Assembly: GCA_905209865.1 (NCBI GenBank)
Contig: CAJLUP010000003.1
Coordinates: forward strand, 1 to 36,319
DNA: 36,319 nt
Direction of reading: 5' to 3'
From: an uncultured Lachnospiraceae bacterium
GTDB lineage: Bacteria > Bacillota > Clostridia > Lachnospirales > Lachnospiraceae
In this document: positions 24,801 to 33,827 of the stretch, one piece after another
How the letters are laid out: each line of letters starts with the position of its first letter
How positions within the stretch are numbered: the first letter of the stretch is position 1
Notes under the pieces: generated by a model
The model's input: the letters and a program-made list of their open reading frames with translations, nothing else
What the model was told of the DNA's origin: nothing
Databases searched by the model: none
Position numbers and translations under genes: made by a program

Positions 24801-26996
24801 GCAATCCATTGCAAACTGCTGAAGATCTTTATATTCTTCCGCCGTATACTGCGGCTCTCCGCCATAGACTCCGTTTTCATCATTATAGTATGCATTTTCC
24901 TGAGGATCTGTTTTCAGACTCGGAAACGTCTTACTTTCCAAACGGAACATGCCTTTATAATTTTTCCAGTTATTATAATCCTCACGCCCTGTCGTCGCTC
25001 CCGAATGACGGTTATCGTTCAGATGAAAATGCACTTCATTAATCTTATAGAAAGAAAATGTCTTCACAATATCTTTCAAAGCATCCAGCCGATACGGAAC
25101 GCGGGCGATATCGATCATCACTCCGCGGACTTCATACTGGGAGAAATCTCTCGTAACACCCTTCGGAAAGGAATAAGCGCCGTCCTGCGTATAATATACC
25201 TGTTCCAATGTCTTTGTTCCATAAAGGCATCCGGCATAACCGCGACTGCTAATATGAATTCCGTTATCATCTGCTTTCAGGAAATACCCTTCTTCACCTG
25301 TATCATATGGATCTTCTGTCAGAGACTCGATCAGAATATCATCTCCGTCTGTGCTCTCTCCGCTGACAATCTCAAGTTCCATTCCCGTAATCTCTTTCAT
25401 ATCACTTTGGAACTGGGACGCAGCCTTCTCAAGTCCGACTCCTGCTGAATCTTTCACAACAATGCGGGAATTTTCTGTAAGTTTAACCTCTCCCTCGTAT
25501 CCATACCACTCCTGAAGACTTGGAATGACTTCCGGTTCTTCATTTTGTTTTCTGATCTCAGGATAAAGGTCGGCATGCTTCTCTTTTTTGTTCGGCACAT
25601 GCACCTGAAACGTCTTTTCCGACTTATCTTGAGGATCATTCACGTTCACAACTTCCACGATCACATCCATATCATAGTCATACATATTATGATCGCTGAT
25701 CTGACCATCATCAGAAATAACCTGCGGATATTCACTTCCCTTTACATGAATCTCAAACCCATCCGGCATCTTTGGAAGCAGCACCGCCTCAGAATCTACG
25801 GTAAGCTCCTCAAGTGATTTTACGGAATCCATCGCCTCTTTCGCATTTTCCGGCGCCGGATTGGTTACTTCCGGCGTCTGTACCTGATCGCCGTTTATCT
25901 CGATCTCCTGAACAGAAACACTGTTTCCTCCTGCATTCGTATTTACTTTGTTAAAATAGAAACGCACATAACGGTCAAGCCGTTTTCCCTCTACATCTGT
26001 GATACTGTCATGCTTATTCTGTTCGTTCCCAGGCTGGCATGTCACATGCTTAACAGTTTTCCACTCTGCCTGTTTATCCGCTCTTGTCTGAATCTCATAG
26101 TCGATTGAATATACAAGTTTATAAAAATAAAGATCAATACTTGTTATATTCGTAACTTCATTTCTCAAGTCAATCTCAAGCCACTGCGGTGTCTGCTGCT
26201 GATCTTGTGCGTTTCCGCTCTTCATTGTCGGCGCAGACCATCTGGATGTATCTGACTTCTGACCGTCCACTGCAAGATCCGCTGTCAAATTCGGCATTGC
26301 AGCCTCTACTCCTGAAGCAGACGCCGTCTTATTCAGAGCGATATTCCCTGTAATCGTCTCATAACCGCTTTCGCTTTTCTTTGTTCCGATTACCTGAAAC
26401 TCCCTCACACCAATGCTGCGGTTTGCCGCCTGTCCATTTCCTGATGTAAAATAAAGTCTGACATAACGTGGAATCTCCCTCGCCTTGCCATTCTCCCTTA
26501 AATCAACCGTCTTCTTTAAATTCAAATCTGTGCCTTCCGGCATATCTACGGCAGCAATCTCTGTCCAAACCGCATCATCTGCATTCGAATCAGAAACTTC
26601 CACGCGAAAATCGCCATACAATCTCGCAAAGAAATCAACCTTTATCTCTGACACAACGCAAGTACCGCCTAAATCGACTTCCAGCCACTGCTCAGAAAAC
26701 TCCTTATCCTCTCCGCTTTGCCATCTGCTGTTATCCGCGTCCCCGTTATTATCCGAGATCCCGTCAAACGCAAGTCCGGGCTCTCTTGCAGGATAGTTTC
26801 CCGATGCCGGAAGAAACTTTGATGCCCGCGCTGTGCTGCCCCGGTCTGCCGCAAGATTCGTCTCCTGCTCTGCTGTCTGTTCTCCTGCCTCTGTTTTGAT
26901 TTCTTCTGCCTGTACAACAGAAATGCCCGGAACCGGTAAACTCGTCATCCCAAGCATCGCCGCCAATACAAGCACCGCTACTCTTTTTCTTTTCAT
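21870..26996 (-). CDS. Cell-surface GH20 beta-N-acetylhexosaminidase, multidomain
   Basis: The 1708-residue secreted enzyme should release terminal GlcNAc or GalNAc from glycans such as mucin. Order of parts: signal peptide (1-30); two F5/8C-type carbohydrate-binding domains (about 47-208 and 218-373); a beta domain (about 385-470); GH20b (about 475-610); GH20 barrel (about 615-1005) with HFHLNDNRHSG, DAPGHS and the catalytic pair Asp822-Glu823 in VDIGVDEYWS; a LamG-like domain (about 1013-1198); a third F5/8C domain (about 1205-1362); a FIVAR-like helical segment (about 1364-1432); and two bacterial Ig-like domains, each preceded by a Pro-Glu repeat. The C-terminus has VQTGD, a span and RRRRK, a sortase-type anchor variant. 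Promoter and terminator are its own. It lies 232 bp downstream of the GH101 gene. Confidence 0.93.
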   Translation of the reverse strand: MKRKRVAVLVLAAMLGMTSLPVPGISVVQAEEIKTEAGEQTAEQETNLAADRGSTARASKFLPASGNYPAREPGLAFDGISDNNGDADNSRWQSGEDKEFSEQWLEVDLGGTCVVSEIKVDFFARLYGDFRVEVSDSNADDAVWTEIAAVDMPEGTDLNLKKTVDLRENGKAREIPRYVRLYFTSGNGQAANRSIGVREFQVIGTKKSESGYETITGNIALNKTASASGVEAAMPNLTADLAVDGQKSDTSRWSAPTMKSGNAQDQQQTPQWLEIDLRNEVTNITSIDLYFYKLVYSIDYEIQTRADKQAEWKTVKHVTCQPGNEQNKHDSITDVEGKRLDRYVRFYFNKVNTNAGGNSVSVQEIEINGDQVQTPEVTNPAPENAKEAMDSVKSLEELTVDSEAVLLPKMPDGFEIHVKGSEYPQVISDDGQISDHNMYDYDMDVIVEVVNVNDPQDKSEKTFQVHVPNKKEKHADLYPEIRKQNEEPEVIPSLQEWYGYEGEVKLTENSRIVVKDSAGVGLEKAASQFQSDMKEITGMELEIVSGESTDGDDILIESLTEDPYDTGEEGYFLKADDNGIHISSRGYAGCLYGTKTLEQVYYTQDGAYSFPKGVTRDFSQYEVRGVMIDIARVPYRLDALKDIVKTFSFYKINEVHFHLNDNRHSGATTGREDYNNWKNYKGMFRLESKTFPSLKTDPQENAYYNDENGVYGGEPQYTAEEYKDLQQFAMDCGMNPISEIDAPGHSLLFNRYVRNHIDEVRSVPGFENMPEDGIKSDRDWELLSVKGESGQWALKFLKALYSEYLNEADPVFLGDTVDIGVDEYWSIKNDEFDGMRNYIREMADTVQESGKKVRMWGSMKQYFDDKGISTKDYTDIEIDFWSNSWDNAAKRSAEGFKLVNVDSFHLYGNTGRDKRDVVNVEHIFNNWTPVTFSSSGTVQPADPNLLGAKTAMWADIADMGVTERDNYERLMRQAAVLSEKTWGGTDEDQTYEEYSFKFEKLKAGPGVELASDIPSETSLVLDYDFKNVKSDDAKVVVYDASGNGYDGAITNGTVKEEGGKSWLDLNGEGALTTELRSVDYPYTVQFDLKVDKKKDAQLFDGEDGRLSIGSDGNLKINRSYFEQKFNDVIPENKSVNITIVGTQQVTKLYIDGEFRQALTRTTNSETDYDHLLSTFVFPLTTIGNGLDGSIADLKVYDKALSPAAVKLTAEDKTVTEVNVAQDKAAAGTAQHKGDSNYDNANKKLRVGWKAIDGDGNTADGAHGTEVSEKDSFFEGLYADSSFAVDMMQTYEIDKLVLQWDKAPSTFKLQVSSDGKVWKDIEGMTAVKGQNVNTIKFEQPIKTRWLKMQGVEGTFQLREFEAYETVSKDQLQDALDEAAKKFKEYGITYGDAAYETFFQAYREAESVYENAYALNDDVVEKAEVLLAETEKLTDPNPEPEPEPEPEPEPEPELKQIVLEAEQTELKVGDKMTLKAKVDPVDAKDVEITWSSSEPTVLAVDGKGEVSALKEGESVITVTAVQGDKTASDSVKIEVKEDSTTPEPEPEPEPEPEPEPEPEPEPEPDSELKMVTVRAEQTELKVGDKMTLTVKVDPTDAKEVEITWSSSDPTILTVDQQGNVTALKAGKAMITVMAEQNEKKITDSVEIEVKEKTVTPDPEPTPDKNNSDENSKKEEGAVQTGDRTVPMFYVGAVMAAGAVFILTQRRRRKQ
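22312..22380 (-). repeat. Hexanucleotide array coding Pro-Glu repeats (long array)
   Basis: About eleven slightly varied copies of a 6 bp unit (GGTTCC/GGCTCC on the plus strand) encode a run of Pro-Glu pairs between the two Ig-like domains of the GH20 protein. Such arrays can change length by slippage in multiples of two residues without breaking the frame. They probably act as a stiff spacer in the cell wall. Confidence 0.85.
22648..22698 (-). repeat. Hexanucleotide array coding Pro-Glu repeats (short array)
   Basis: About eight copies of the same 6 bp unit encode Pro-Glu pairs between the FIVAR-like segment and the first Ig-like domain of the GH20 protein. Together with the following Ig-like domain it forms a unit repeated with a period of about 342 bp; near-identical stretches at 22245 and 22587 show the duplication. 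Confidence 0.8.
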
Positions 26997-27076
26997 ATTG
27001 CTCTTTTTCTCCCTCTATATATCCCTCTGCAAACACCTTTTCCTACCTGTTAATACGCATGGATACAATTACTTTA

Positions 27077-27106
27077 ATAATACTACTTCCGTATTGTATT
27101 TGTCTA
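27077..27106 (-). promoter_or_regulatory. Candidate promoter of the GH20 gene
   Basis: On the minus strand TAGACA (27101-27106, 5 of 6 matches), 18 nt and TATTAT (27077-27082). The leader to the start codon would be about 75 nt. No clear catabolite-repression site is visible next to it. Confidence 0.5.
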
Positions 27107-27154
27107 TACTTTTTAAAATTTGCGGGTCTTTTTAGATAATTTTATGCGTTTTTT

Positions 27155-27192
27155 CCATAAAAGAAAGGATATGACCGAAATCATATCCTTTC
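27155..27192 (-). terminator. Intrinsic terminator of the GH101 gene
   Basis: A perfect 12 bp stem, GAAAGGATATGA and TCATATCCTTTC, encloses 6 nt and is followed on the minus strand by TTTTATGG. It lies 36 bp after the GH101 stop and separates it from the GH20 gene. Confidence 0.9.
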
Positions 27193-27228
27193 TCTGTTTC
27201 AGCATTTCAAATTCTTGAACTGCCTATC

Positions 27229-30200
27229 TTATTTTCTTTTTCTCGCTCTGATCACGGAAACTCCTGCAAACATTGCTGCTGCCATAAGCATCATCATGAG
27301 CGGTGCTGCGAACGGTGTCGCATCTCCTGTCTGAACAGCGCCCGGTGTCAACTCCGGTGTTGATGGTGTTGTCGGCGTTGTTGGTGTTTCCTGTGTCTTT
27401 TCTTCTTCTGTCTTCACTTTCACAGAAGCTGCTGCAGATTTATTTCCTGCTGCATCAAATGCTTCAACTTCAATCGCGTACTCTGTATTCGGAGCAAGTT
27501 TTACGATTTCTGCTGTAAGAACATCACCTTCTACCGTTCCGATTGATTTGCCATTTACAAAGATTTCGTATCCTGTTACTCCTACGTTGTCTTTGGACGC
27601 TTTCCACTCAATCTTAACTGTTGTAGCAGTTTTATCTGTTACTTTCAGATCAGACGGTTTTGTCGGAGCTTCTTTATCCTCTTCCGGCTTCTGCTCTTCC
27701 TTCTCTGTCTTCGCTTTCACTGATGCTTTCTCAGATTTATTTTCTGCCGCATCAACTGCTTCTACTTCGATCGTATACTCCGTATCAGCTTTCAGATCTT
27801 TCAGTTCTGCTGTAAGAACATCGCCTTTTACTGTTTTAACGAGTTTTCCATCTACATATACGTTGTAGCCTGTTACACCTACGTTATCTGCAGATGCTTT
27901 CCACTCAACTTTAACAGTTGTCGTTGTTGTTTCTTTTACTTTCAGATCAGACGGTTTCGTCGGAGCTTCTTTATCTGCTTCCGGTTTCGGAGAAGTTGCA
28001 AGAAGCGCTTCTCTTGCAGCCTCTAAGTCTTTCACTGCCTTATCTACTGCTGCCTGATCTGTCGGATTCTCAAGAGCTTTCTGTGCAGCCGCGTATGCAG
28101 CTTCAAATGCATCTTTTTCTTTTCCATCTTCGAATTTATCTAATACAACTTTGTCTGCATTATTTAATTCAGCTTCCAATTTTGTTGTATCGATTTCACC
28201 GGATTTTACCGGAGTGATCTTCAGATTGTCAAGAATAAGATCCTGCTGTCCGTAAGCTCCTCCAGGCTGTTTTGTACCGTTCGCATAGATACCGAACCAT
28301 GTCTGTCCGCTCTCGCTTCCGGTAATTTCAAACTCGTAATGACTTGCTTTACTTGTTCCTGCTGTTGCTGCAAGGTAATCGCTCTCCGCTACATTTGCAG
28401 CCTGTTCTCCATCACCTTTTACAACTGCATATGCAGATGATCCTGCCTCGTAATCAAACTCTACCTTATACGTCTTTCCTGCTTCAAAGCGGAAGTTCTG
28501 CGGAATTGTCTGATACAGAATACCGGTTCTTCCTGATCCTGCTCCGCTGTCGCAGTGCTGTTTCAGTGACCACTCGCCTTCAACTACATCGTTGATCACA
28601 TATCCGCCCCAGCCAACAGATGTATATTTTCCATTATCCTGAGACAGGTGAAGCTGTCCGTCTCCGCCGCTCTGTGCCGCTCCTAAAACGAACGGATAAT
28701 ATCCTGATGTTACAGACTCGAAATCCTGCTCGAAAGAACCGTCTTCTTTGTAGTTCGCAATCTTCTTATCGATAATTCTGATATCGTCGAAATAAGCTGC
28801 TCCCTCTCCGGCTCCACGACTGATCGTTAATGTTGCTGTTGCTGATTCCGCTGTAAATGCAACATACATTCTCTGCATGTAGGAACCATCCTGATTTCCT
28901 GAATGTTTCTGATCGCTTGCCACATAGTTCTTAGCGATTGATCTCATCGTGTATGCAGACTCTTTGATCGTTCCTGTATTTACTTCTACAGATGCTTTGC
29001 TGTCGCTTCTGTTTTCAACATAAACTTCTGCAACATACTCTTTGCCTGCTTTCAGTCCTGTCAGCTCTGTGCTGACAGCAACATCTTCTGCCGGACTTTC
29101 GATTGTCAGACGCTGATCGCCTGTCCATGCTTTTGTAACTTTTACAGCATCATTGTCAGCTCCTGTCCAAACGTCTGCATCCAGCTTATCGCCATCCGCA
29201 TAAGAGTTGAATCCCGGATCTTTCACCGCTGTTGTCTCACCGAAGTTCACTGTGTCTGCTGTCGGCGCTTCTTTTCCATCAGTTACGATTACATAAGCTG
29301 TGTTCGCTTTTGCTTCAAGTGTGATCTGTCCGTTTGAAACCGGAACTGCGATTGCTTCACCACGTCCCTGATCTGACAACTCATACATTGTGAGATTTCC
29401 TGTAAATCCATCCGGTACGTTCCATGTAGATGTTCCGCCTTCCAGATTATAGTGATACAGTTTTGTCTCTTTTGTGTCGCTGTCTGTCCACGGAAGCAGA
29501 TAGTAGAAGTGATCGCTTGTCGCACTCAGAACAGTTTTGTTATTTAATGTAATCTCACGCTCGATGATCTCATCAGATCTCTGCGCTTCATTTCTTGTTA
29601 CAACTACTTTATCATCACCGTTTTTCAGTGTGATCTGTTTTTCCTGGTTTCCAACCGGTGATGTACCTTCTGCATAATTCTCCCAATCAATTACCTGATA
29701 GTGCTGAAGGAATTTTGTCGGAAGGTTTTCAGCAAATGTCAGATACAGATAATTGTTGAAATCCTGATCTCCGCCCCAGCCTTCGAATCCTTCCAGTTTG
29801 TATCCGCCAAGAAGCGGGTTGTCCGCTGCTCCGCCATGAGATACCCAGTTAAGTACCTGTACGTCTCTCATATCATTTCTGAGGAAACGAATGATGTCAC
29901 TGTTAAGACCTTTTGTAGCTGATCCACCGTACGGTCCTTCTGTTGCCCAGTGTGACCATGTGGAGTCATATTCACCTTCATACGGGAACTCTGTTGAGAA
30001 TCTCCATCCGAGAGAATTAATCTCTTCTGCGATTCTTCTTGTCTCCCAAGCATCCTGATACCATACATCAAGGTAGATAAAGTCCATATTGTCAGCGCCT
30101 GCTTTTTTCACTGCTGCTGCAATATCCTCTGCCGATGCAAGTGTTCCCTGAGAATCTTTTACATATTCCCCTTTATCCCAGTCAAGGCTTAAGAGGTTTG

Positions 30201-32958
30201 TATTGTTAATTCTGTCAAATAACTGTGTAAATCGTTTGTATCTCGCCTGTGTTCCGAGATCCCAGATCTTATTGATCACGCGGGACTGGTCAAGCCATCC
30301 CCATCCGCCCTGCTGCGGTCCCATGATCATACTATCATTAAAGGATCTTGCTTCCGGATAAGCTTCCTGTGCATTGACATGGATTCCGATTTCTGCATCG
30401 TACTCATGAGCAACTTTCAGAAGATCCTGGAAATCATCCACGCCGCCTTCTCTTTCAGAAATGTCAGCATACTCGGAGTTCGCAGAGTCATGACCTTCAT
30501 TTCCATAACCTTTCAGCATAACTGCCTGCGGAAGTCCGTCTGTTGCCAGTGCAACTTTCTTAATATTATCTGCTGTTACTGAATACGGGTTTGATACCGC
30601 GCTTCCGAAGTTCATAACGATTCTGTAGTTCACAAGATCTTTCACATCTTCAGATCCCATCGGAACATTAATAATGTCGCGATAAGCAACTGCGGCATCC
30701 TGCCAGTCGATCGTCTTGTCTTCGTTCATGTCTTCTGCGATACATACTTTCGCATACGGAAGTTCGCTAAGCGGATAATCATATGTATCCGACTGTTTCT
30801 GTCCGCCTTTATCTCCCGCTTCGTAATACCATTGAGCGCTTGTAAGGCTCATTGTATCAGCGCCGCTGTTCATGATCACTCTCAGATCGTCTTCTGCCTC
30901 AGAGTTGCTGAACAATCCTGCGCTCAAATTCTTGTTTGTCAAGAATCCGTATACATATCCTACTGATTTCTGAGCTACAAATCCATCGTCAAATGTAATG
31001 AATTTATCTCCACTCTTCTTTGTATCCGTACTCTTAACTGCTCCTGCAAAGGAAGCATTTTCTTCTACCTGATCTACAGACAGAAGATTAAGCTGCGGAA
31101 TATCGATAGACGCTGTCTTCGCTGTTCCATCCTTGCGTTCAATCTTTGTAATCTCCCATGTAAGATCATTGTCTTTCACGCTGATCTCAACAGTCATGTT
31201 CATATCGATGTTTGCTTCTTCGTTTTTGAGAGACATTTCATAGGAAGCTTTTGATCCTTCGATCTTAGCATTCACTTCAGGAACAATCTCCGTCTTGTTA
31301 ATTAAGACTGTATTCATTTTTGCAAGATCTGTTTCATTTCCACGGAAGTAAACGTCTTCTTTGCCTTTTACTTCATATCTTGCAACAACCGGGAAGTTCG
31401 GTCCTACATACACTTTCATGTAATCAGACTCGATTAATTTGTAATTCTTAAGATCGATCGGTGCTTTCTGAGAAAGTGTAAAGTCAAATACATTCTCTCC
31501 CTGATCTGCATCCTGAACTTCAACCTCTTGCGTCACTGCTTCATATCCCGGGCAGCTTACTGCAACTGTATAAGTTCCGACTTCAACATCTGCGAGCTGA
31601 TAAGCTCCGTTATCATCTGTCTTTGCTGATTTAGAACCGAAACGAACGGTTGCTCCTTTCAATGCTGCTCCGCCGTCTTTTGCTGTTACAGTTCCTGAAA
31701 CAGCTGCAAGGTTAATGTATTCTGATGACTGTGACTGTCCTGTTCTGTCTTTTGCAAATGCCCATGTATCTTCCATACATGCTGTTTCATTCACTTTTGC
31801 ATCCGCGAATTTCAAAGACTGGTTTGCTGTTTTCACCATCACACCAGGATTTCCTTTTCCTGAGTTTGTTTCCAGCCAGTTTCCAACATTCTGATTGTTT
31901 GTTGCCCCGCTGATTCCATTTACTGTAACTGTCAGCGTTTCCCTGCTCATCGTAACGCTGAATGTCATCTCTTTTCCGTTTTCCGGAGTCTCGAAATCAC
32001 CGTTCAAGCTTCCATATGAACCCGCTCCGTTCTGCCAGTACCATTTGGAAGATGAATCGTATCCGATATACAGGAAATCAGTATCATTTACATAAGAATA
32101 GAAGAAACCGAAGTTTCCGCTGTTGATCGGTGTAAATGACAAGCTGAATACATCTGCCGGCTTGATCGTACGGTCTTTGTCAAGAAGAAGCGCCGGTCCT
32201 GTTGCTCCTGAATAGCTATGTCCTCCGCCATTCTGAGAACCTGTCTGGATCGTGATCCATTTACGTCCTGCCGGAACTACTTCCTCGTACTGCGCCGCCG
32301 GATCCCATGTCTGACCTGCAAGATTATCCTTATACACTTTCCATGTATTCAGATCCTCCGGTGTCTCTCCTACAACAACATCATTGAAATAAACGTCTGT
32401 ATATGCAGTTCCAAACGTCGCGCCGCCGACACCAACTTTACCTGCTTTGTCTTTGAGAGCGACAAAGTTCGCCTCTGTTATAGTTGCCTTTGTTCCGTTC
32501 ACGTCTACTACAAGACCAGTGTCTGTATAGCTTAACTTAATTTCTGCCAACTGACCTTTTTCCAGTCTTGGAAGTGCAAGCGTGTCGTTCTGCCAAGCCT
32601 CATTTCCGTCTTTTTTGTACTGCCATTTCCAGCTTCCAACATCATACATCAGGAAAGCCCAGTTATTGTCATCTGCATACTTTGTGACAATACGAAGTCT
32701 TGTTTTATCCACATCACTGTTAATACGCAGCTTCAAACTATACGCCTGATTCGTATAATCAGCGTTATTTGATAAAACAAACGCTTCCGGTGTGGCGCTT
32801 CCAAAATGCCCGTTTGCATTACCGCTTCCGGATGTCAGACGACCCATCGTAACCGGTTCTGCCTTAACAGACAATGCCGGAGCTGCGCCAAGTACGGTTG
32901 TCACTACCATCACAAGCATGAGAAAGGTGGCAGTTACTTTGTTCCACATCTTTTTCAT
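27229..32958 (-). CDS. Cell-surface GH101 endo-alpha-N-acetylgalactosaminidase
   Basis: The 1909-residue secreted enzyme should cleave Gal-beta-1,3-GalNAc (core 1) from Ser/Thr of mucin-type glycoproteins. Order of parts: signal peptide (1-32); two LamG/concanavalin-like domains (about 35-195 and 230-395); a carboxypeptidase-regulatory-like beta domain (about 418-497); the GH101 core (about 505-1230); two galactose-binding-like domains (about 1245-1410 and 1413-1585); a FIVAR-like segment; two fibronectin type III domains (about 1668-1860); and the anchor AVQTGD, a span and RARKRK. The predicted nucleophile is Asp964 in FIYLDVWYQDAW, and the acid/base is Glu990 in WRFSTEFPYEGEYDSTW. AGAGG lies just before the ATG. 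No clear promoter could be singled out in the AT-rich upstream gap. Confidence 0.95.
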   Translation of the reverse strand: MKKMWNKVTATFLMLVMVVTTVLGAAPALSVKAEPVTMGRLTSGSGNANGHFGSATPEAFVLSNNADYTNQAYSLKLRINSDVDKTRLRIVTKYADDNNWAFLMYDVGSWKWQYKKDGNEAWQNDTLALPRLEKGQLAEIKLSYTDTGLVVDVNGTKATITEANFVALKDKAGKVGVGGATFGTAYTDVYFNDVVVGETPEDLNTWKVYKDNLAGQTWDPAAQYEEVVPAGRKWITIQTGSQNGGGHSYSGATGPALLLDKDRTIKPADVFSLSFTPINSGNFGFFYSYVNDTDFLYIGYDSSSKWYWQNGAGSYGSLNGDFETPENGKEMTFSVTMSRETLTVTVNGISGATNNQNVGNWLETNSGKGNPGVMVKTANQSLKFADAKVNETACMEDTWAFAKDRTGQSQSSEYINLAAVSGTVTAKDGGAALKGATVRFGSKSAKTDDNGAYQLADVEVGTYTVAVSCPGYEAVTQEVEVQDADQGENVFDFTLSQKAPIDLKNYKLIESDYMKVYVGPNFPVVARYEVKGKEDVYFRGNETDLAKMNTVLINKTEIVPEVNAKIEGSKASYEMSLKNEEANIDMNMTVEISVKDNDLTWEITKIERKDGTAKTASIDIPQLNLLSVDQVEENASFAGAVKSTDTKKSGDKFITFDDGFVAQKSVGYVYGFLTNKNLSAGLFSNSEAEDDLRVIMNSGADTMSLTSAQWYYEAGDKGGQKQSDTYDYPLSELPYAKVCIAEDMNEDKTIDWQDAAVAYRDIINVPMGSEDVKDLVNYRIVMNFGSAVSNPYSVTADNIKKVALATDGLPQAVMLKGYGNEGHDSANSEYADISEREGGVDDFQDLLKVAHEYDAEIGIHVNAQEAYPEARSFNDSMIMGPQQGGWGWLDQSRVINKIWDLGTQARYKRFTQLFDRINNTNLLSLDWDKGEYVKDSQGTLASAEDIAAAVKKAGADNMDFIYLDVWYQDAWETRRIAEEINSLGWRFSTEFPYEGEYDSTWSHWATEGPYGGSATKGLNSDIIRFLRNDMRDVQVLNWVSHGGAADNPLLGGYKLEGFEGWGGDQDFNNYLYLTFAENLPTKFLQHYQVIDWENYAEGTSPVGNQEKQITLKNGDDKVVVTRNEAQRSDEIIEREITLNNKTVLSATSDHFYYLLPWTDSDTKETKLYHYNLEGGTSTWNVPDGFTGNLTMYELSDQGRGEAIAVPVSNGQITLEAKANTAYVIVTDGKEAPTADTVNFGETTAVKDPGFNSYADGDKLDADVWTGADNDAVKVTKAWTGDQRLTIESPAEDVAVSTELTGLKAGKEYVAEVYVENRSDSKASVEVNTGTIKESAYTMRSIAKNYVASDQKHSGNQDGSYMQRMYVAFTAESATATLTISRGAGEGAAYFDDIRIIDKKIANYKEDGSFEQDFESVTSGYYPFVLGAAQSGGDGQLHLSQDNGKYTSVGWGGYVINDVVEGEWSLKQHCDSGAGSGRTGILYQTIPQNFRFEAGKTYKVEFDYEAGSSAYAVVKGDGEQAANVAESDYLAATAGTSKASHYEFEITGSESGQTWFGIYANGTKQPGGAYGQQDLILDNLKITPVKSGEIDTTKLEAELNNADKVVLDKFEDGKEKDAFEAAYAAAQKALENPTDQAAVDKAVKDLEAAREALLATSPKPEADKEAPTKPSDLKVKETTTTTVKVEWKASADNVGVTGYNVYVDGKLVKTVKGDVLTAELKDLKADTEYTIEVEAVDAAENKSEKASVKAKTEKEEQKPEEDKEAPTKPSDLKVTDKTATTVKIEWKASKDNVGVTGYEIFVNGKSIGTVEGDVLTAEIVKLAPNTEYAIEVEAFDAAGNKSAAASVKVKTEEEKTQETPTTPTTPSTPELTPGAVQTGDATPFAAPLMMMLMAAAMFAGVSVIRARKRK

Positions 32959-33290
32959 AGTCCTCTTTTTCCTTTCTTATATTTTTTAATATTAGCTCCT
33001 TCAGGACATAGAAAGAGCATCCTATCCTATATATAATATACCTTTCACTTTTTTCGGTATTTGCACTTTTTATTTTTCCGCTTGTGTTTTTGTTTGTTTT
33101 CGCAGTTTATGTAGAATTAACATTCTTATTTTTATAAAAATTGCACAATTATCATTATTCTAATTTGTAACTATATACCATATCCTCTTACTTCATACCA
33201 ACTATAAATAAAGATTGCCAAGTAATCATTCTGCTCTTTCAAGCGCTCACCCCATCGGAAGGTTTATCTTACACAGGAACATAATTTCCC
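32959..33290. other. AT-rich upstream region of the GH101 gene
   Basis: No gene or RNA is recognisable here. The minus strand must hold the GH101 promoter, but several weak candidates compete: TTGGTA with TATATA, 18 nt apart, near 33170-33200, and an isolated TATATTATATATA near 33040. A near-palindrome around AGCGCT (33242-33247) does not fit the usual catabolite-responsive element. Control of this gene cannot be read from the sequence. Confidence 0.5.
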
Positions 33291-33338
33291 AATATAATAA
33301 AAGAAGTTTTCGACGATAATACCGCCGAAAACTTCTTA
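33291..33338 (-). terminator. Intrinsic terminator of the NifX-like gene
   Basis: On the minus strand AAGAAGTTTTCG and CGAAAACTTCTT pair over 12 bp, extended by three further pairs (one G-U) around GTATTAT, and are followed by TTTATTATATT. It begins 3 bp after the stop codon. Confidence 0.9.
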
Positions 33339-33341
33339 ATA

Positions 33342-33758
33342 TTAATGTCCGCAATGGCCGCCGCAAGAATCGTGATCTGATCCATGTCCGCCGCAATTTC
33401 CATGTTCTTCATGATGCCCTTCTCCATGATGGTCGCATTTTACATCCGGGTTATAATCAAGAGTTCCTTCGATCAATGCCTGCACTGCTGCGTCTGCAGA
33501 TCCCGATACACCGCCATATAATTTTATTCCCGCCTGCGCAAGAGCATTTTGTGCTCCGGCTCCAATACCGCCGCAGATAAGCACTTCCACGTTCCTTTCC
33601 TGCAAAAATCCTGCCAGCGCGCCATGTCCGCTTCCATCCGTATCAACAACTTCTGAAGATTTCACTTCTTTTCCTTCTACTTCATACAGCTTAAATGCCT
33701 CCGAATGTCCGAAATGCTGAAACACCTCTCCGTTTTCATAAGTTACTGCTACTTTCAC
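33342..33758 (-). CDS. NifX/NifB-like dinitrogenase cofactor domain protein with His-rich tail
   Basis: The 138-residue protein has one NifX-type fold (about 1-105): MKVAVTYENGEVFQHFGHSE, the Gly-rich VLICGGIGAGAQNALAQAGI and YGGVSGSADAAVQALIEG. A C-terminal tail of about 33 residues contains some 12 His and 3 Cys with Gly and acidic residues. The family binds iron-sulfur or iron-molybdenum cofactors; many anaerobes without nitrogenase carry stand-alone members of unknown role. The tail suggests metal storage or handover, as in nickel chaperones, but this is inference. The start is GTG, with AGGAGG 9 nt upstream. It may be read from its own promoter or through from the carboxypeptidase gene, since no terminator lies between them. 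Confidence 0.88.
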   Translation of the reverse strand: MKVAVTYENGEVFQHFGHSEAFKLYEVEGKEVKSSEVVDTDGSGHGALAGFLQERNVEVLICGGIGAGAQNALAQAGIKLYGGVSGSADAAVQALIEGTLDYNPDVKCDHHGEGHHEEHGNCGGHGSDHDSCGGHCGH

Positions 33759-33827
33759 TTTATTTGTCCTCCTATTTATATTCTTTATTCAATTTTCTTT
33801 TATAATAGCGTTTCTCCGCAAAGAATC

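Noticed and set aside
33236..33252. Possible catabolite-responsive element upstream of GH101
   Set aside because: The AGCGCT core is present, but the flanking TGNNANC and TNNCA positions do not fit the consensus.
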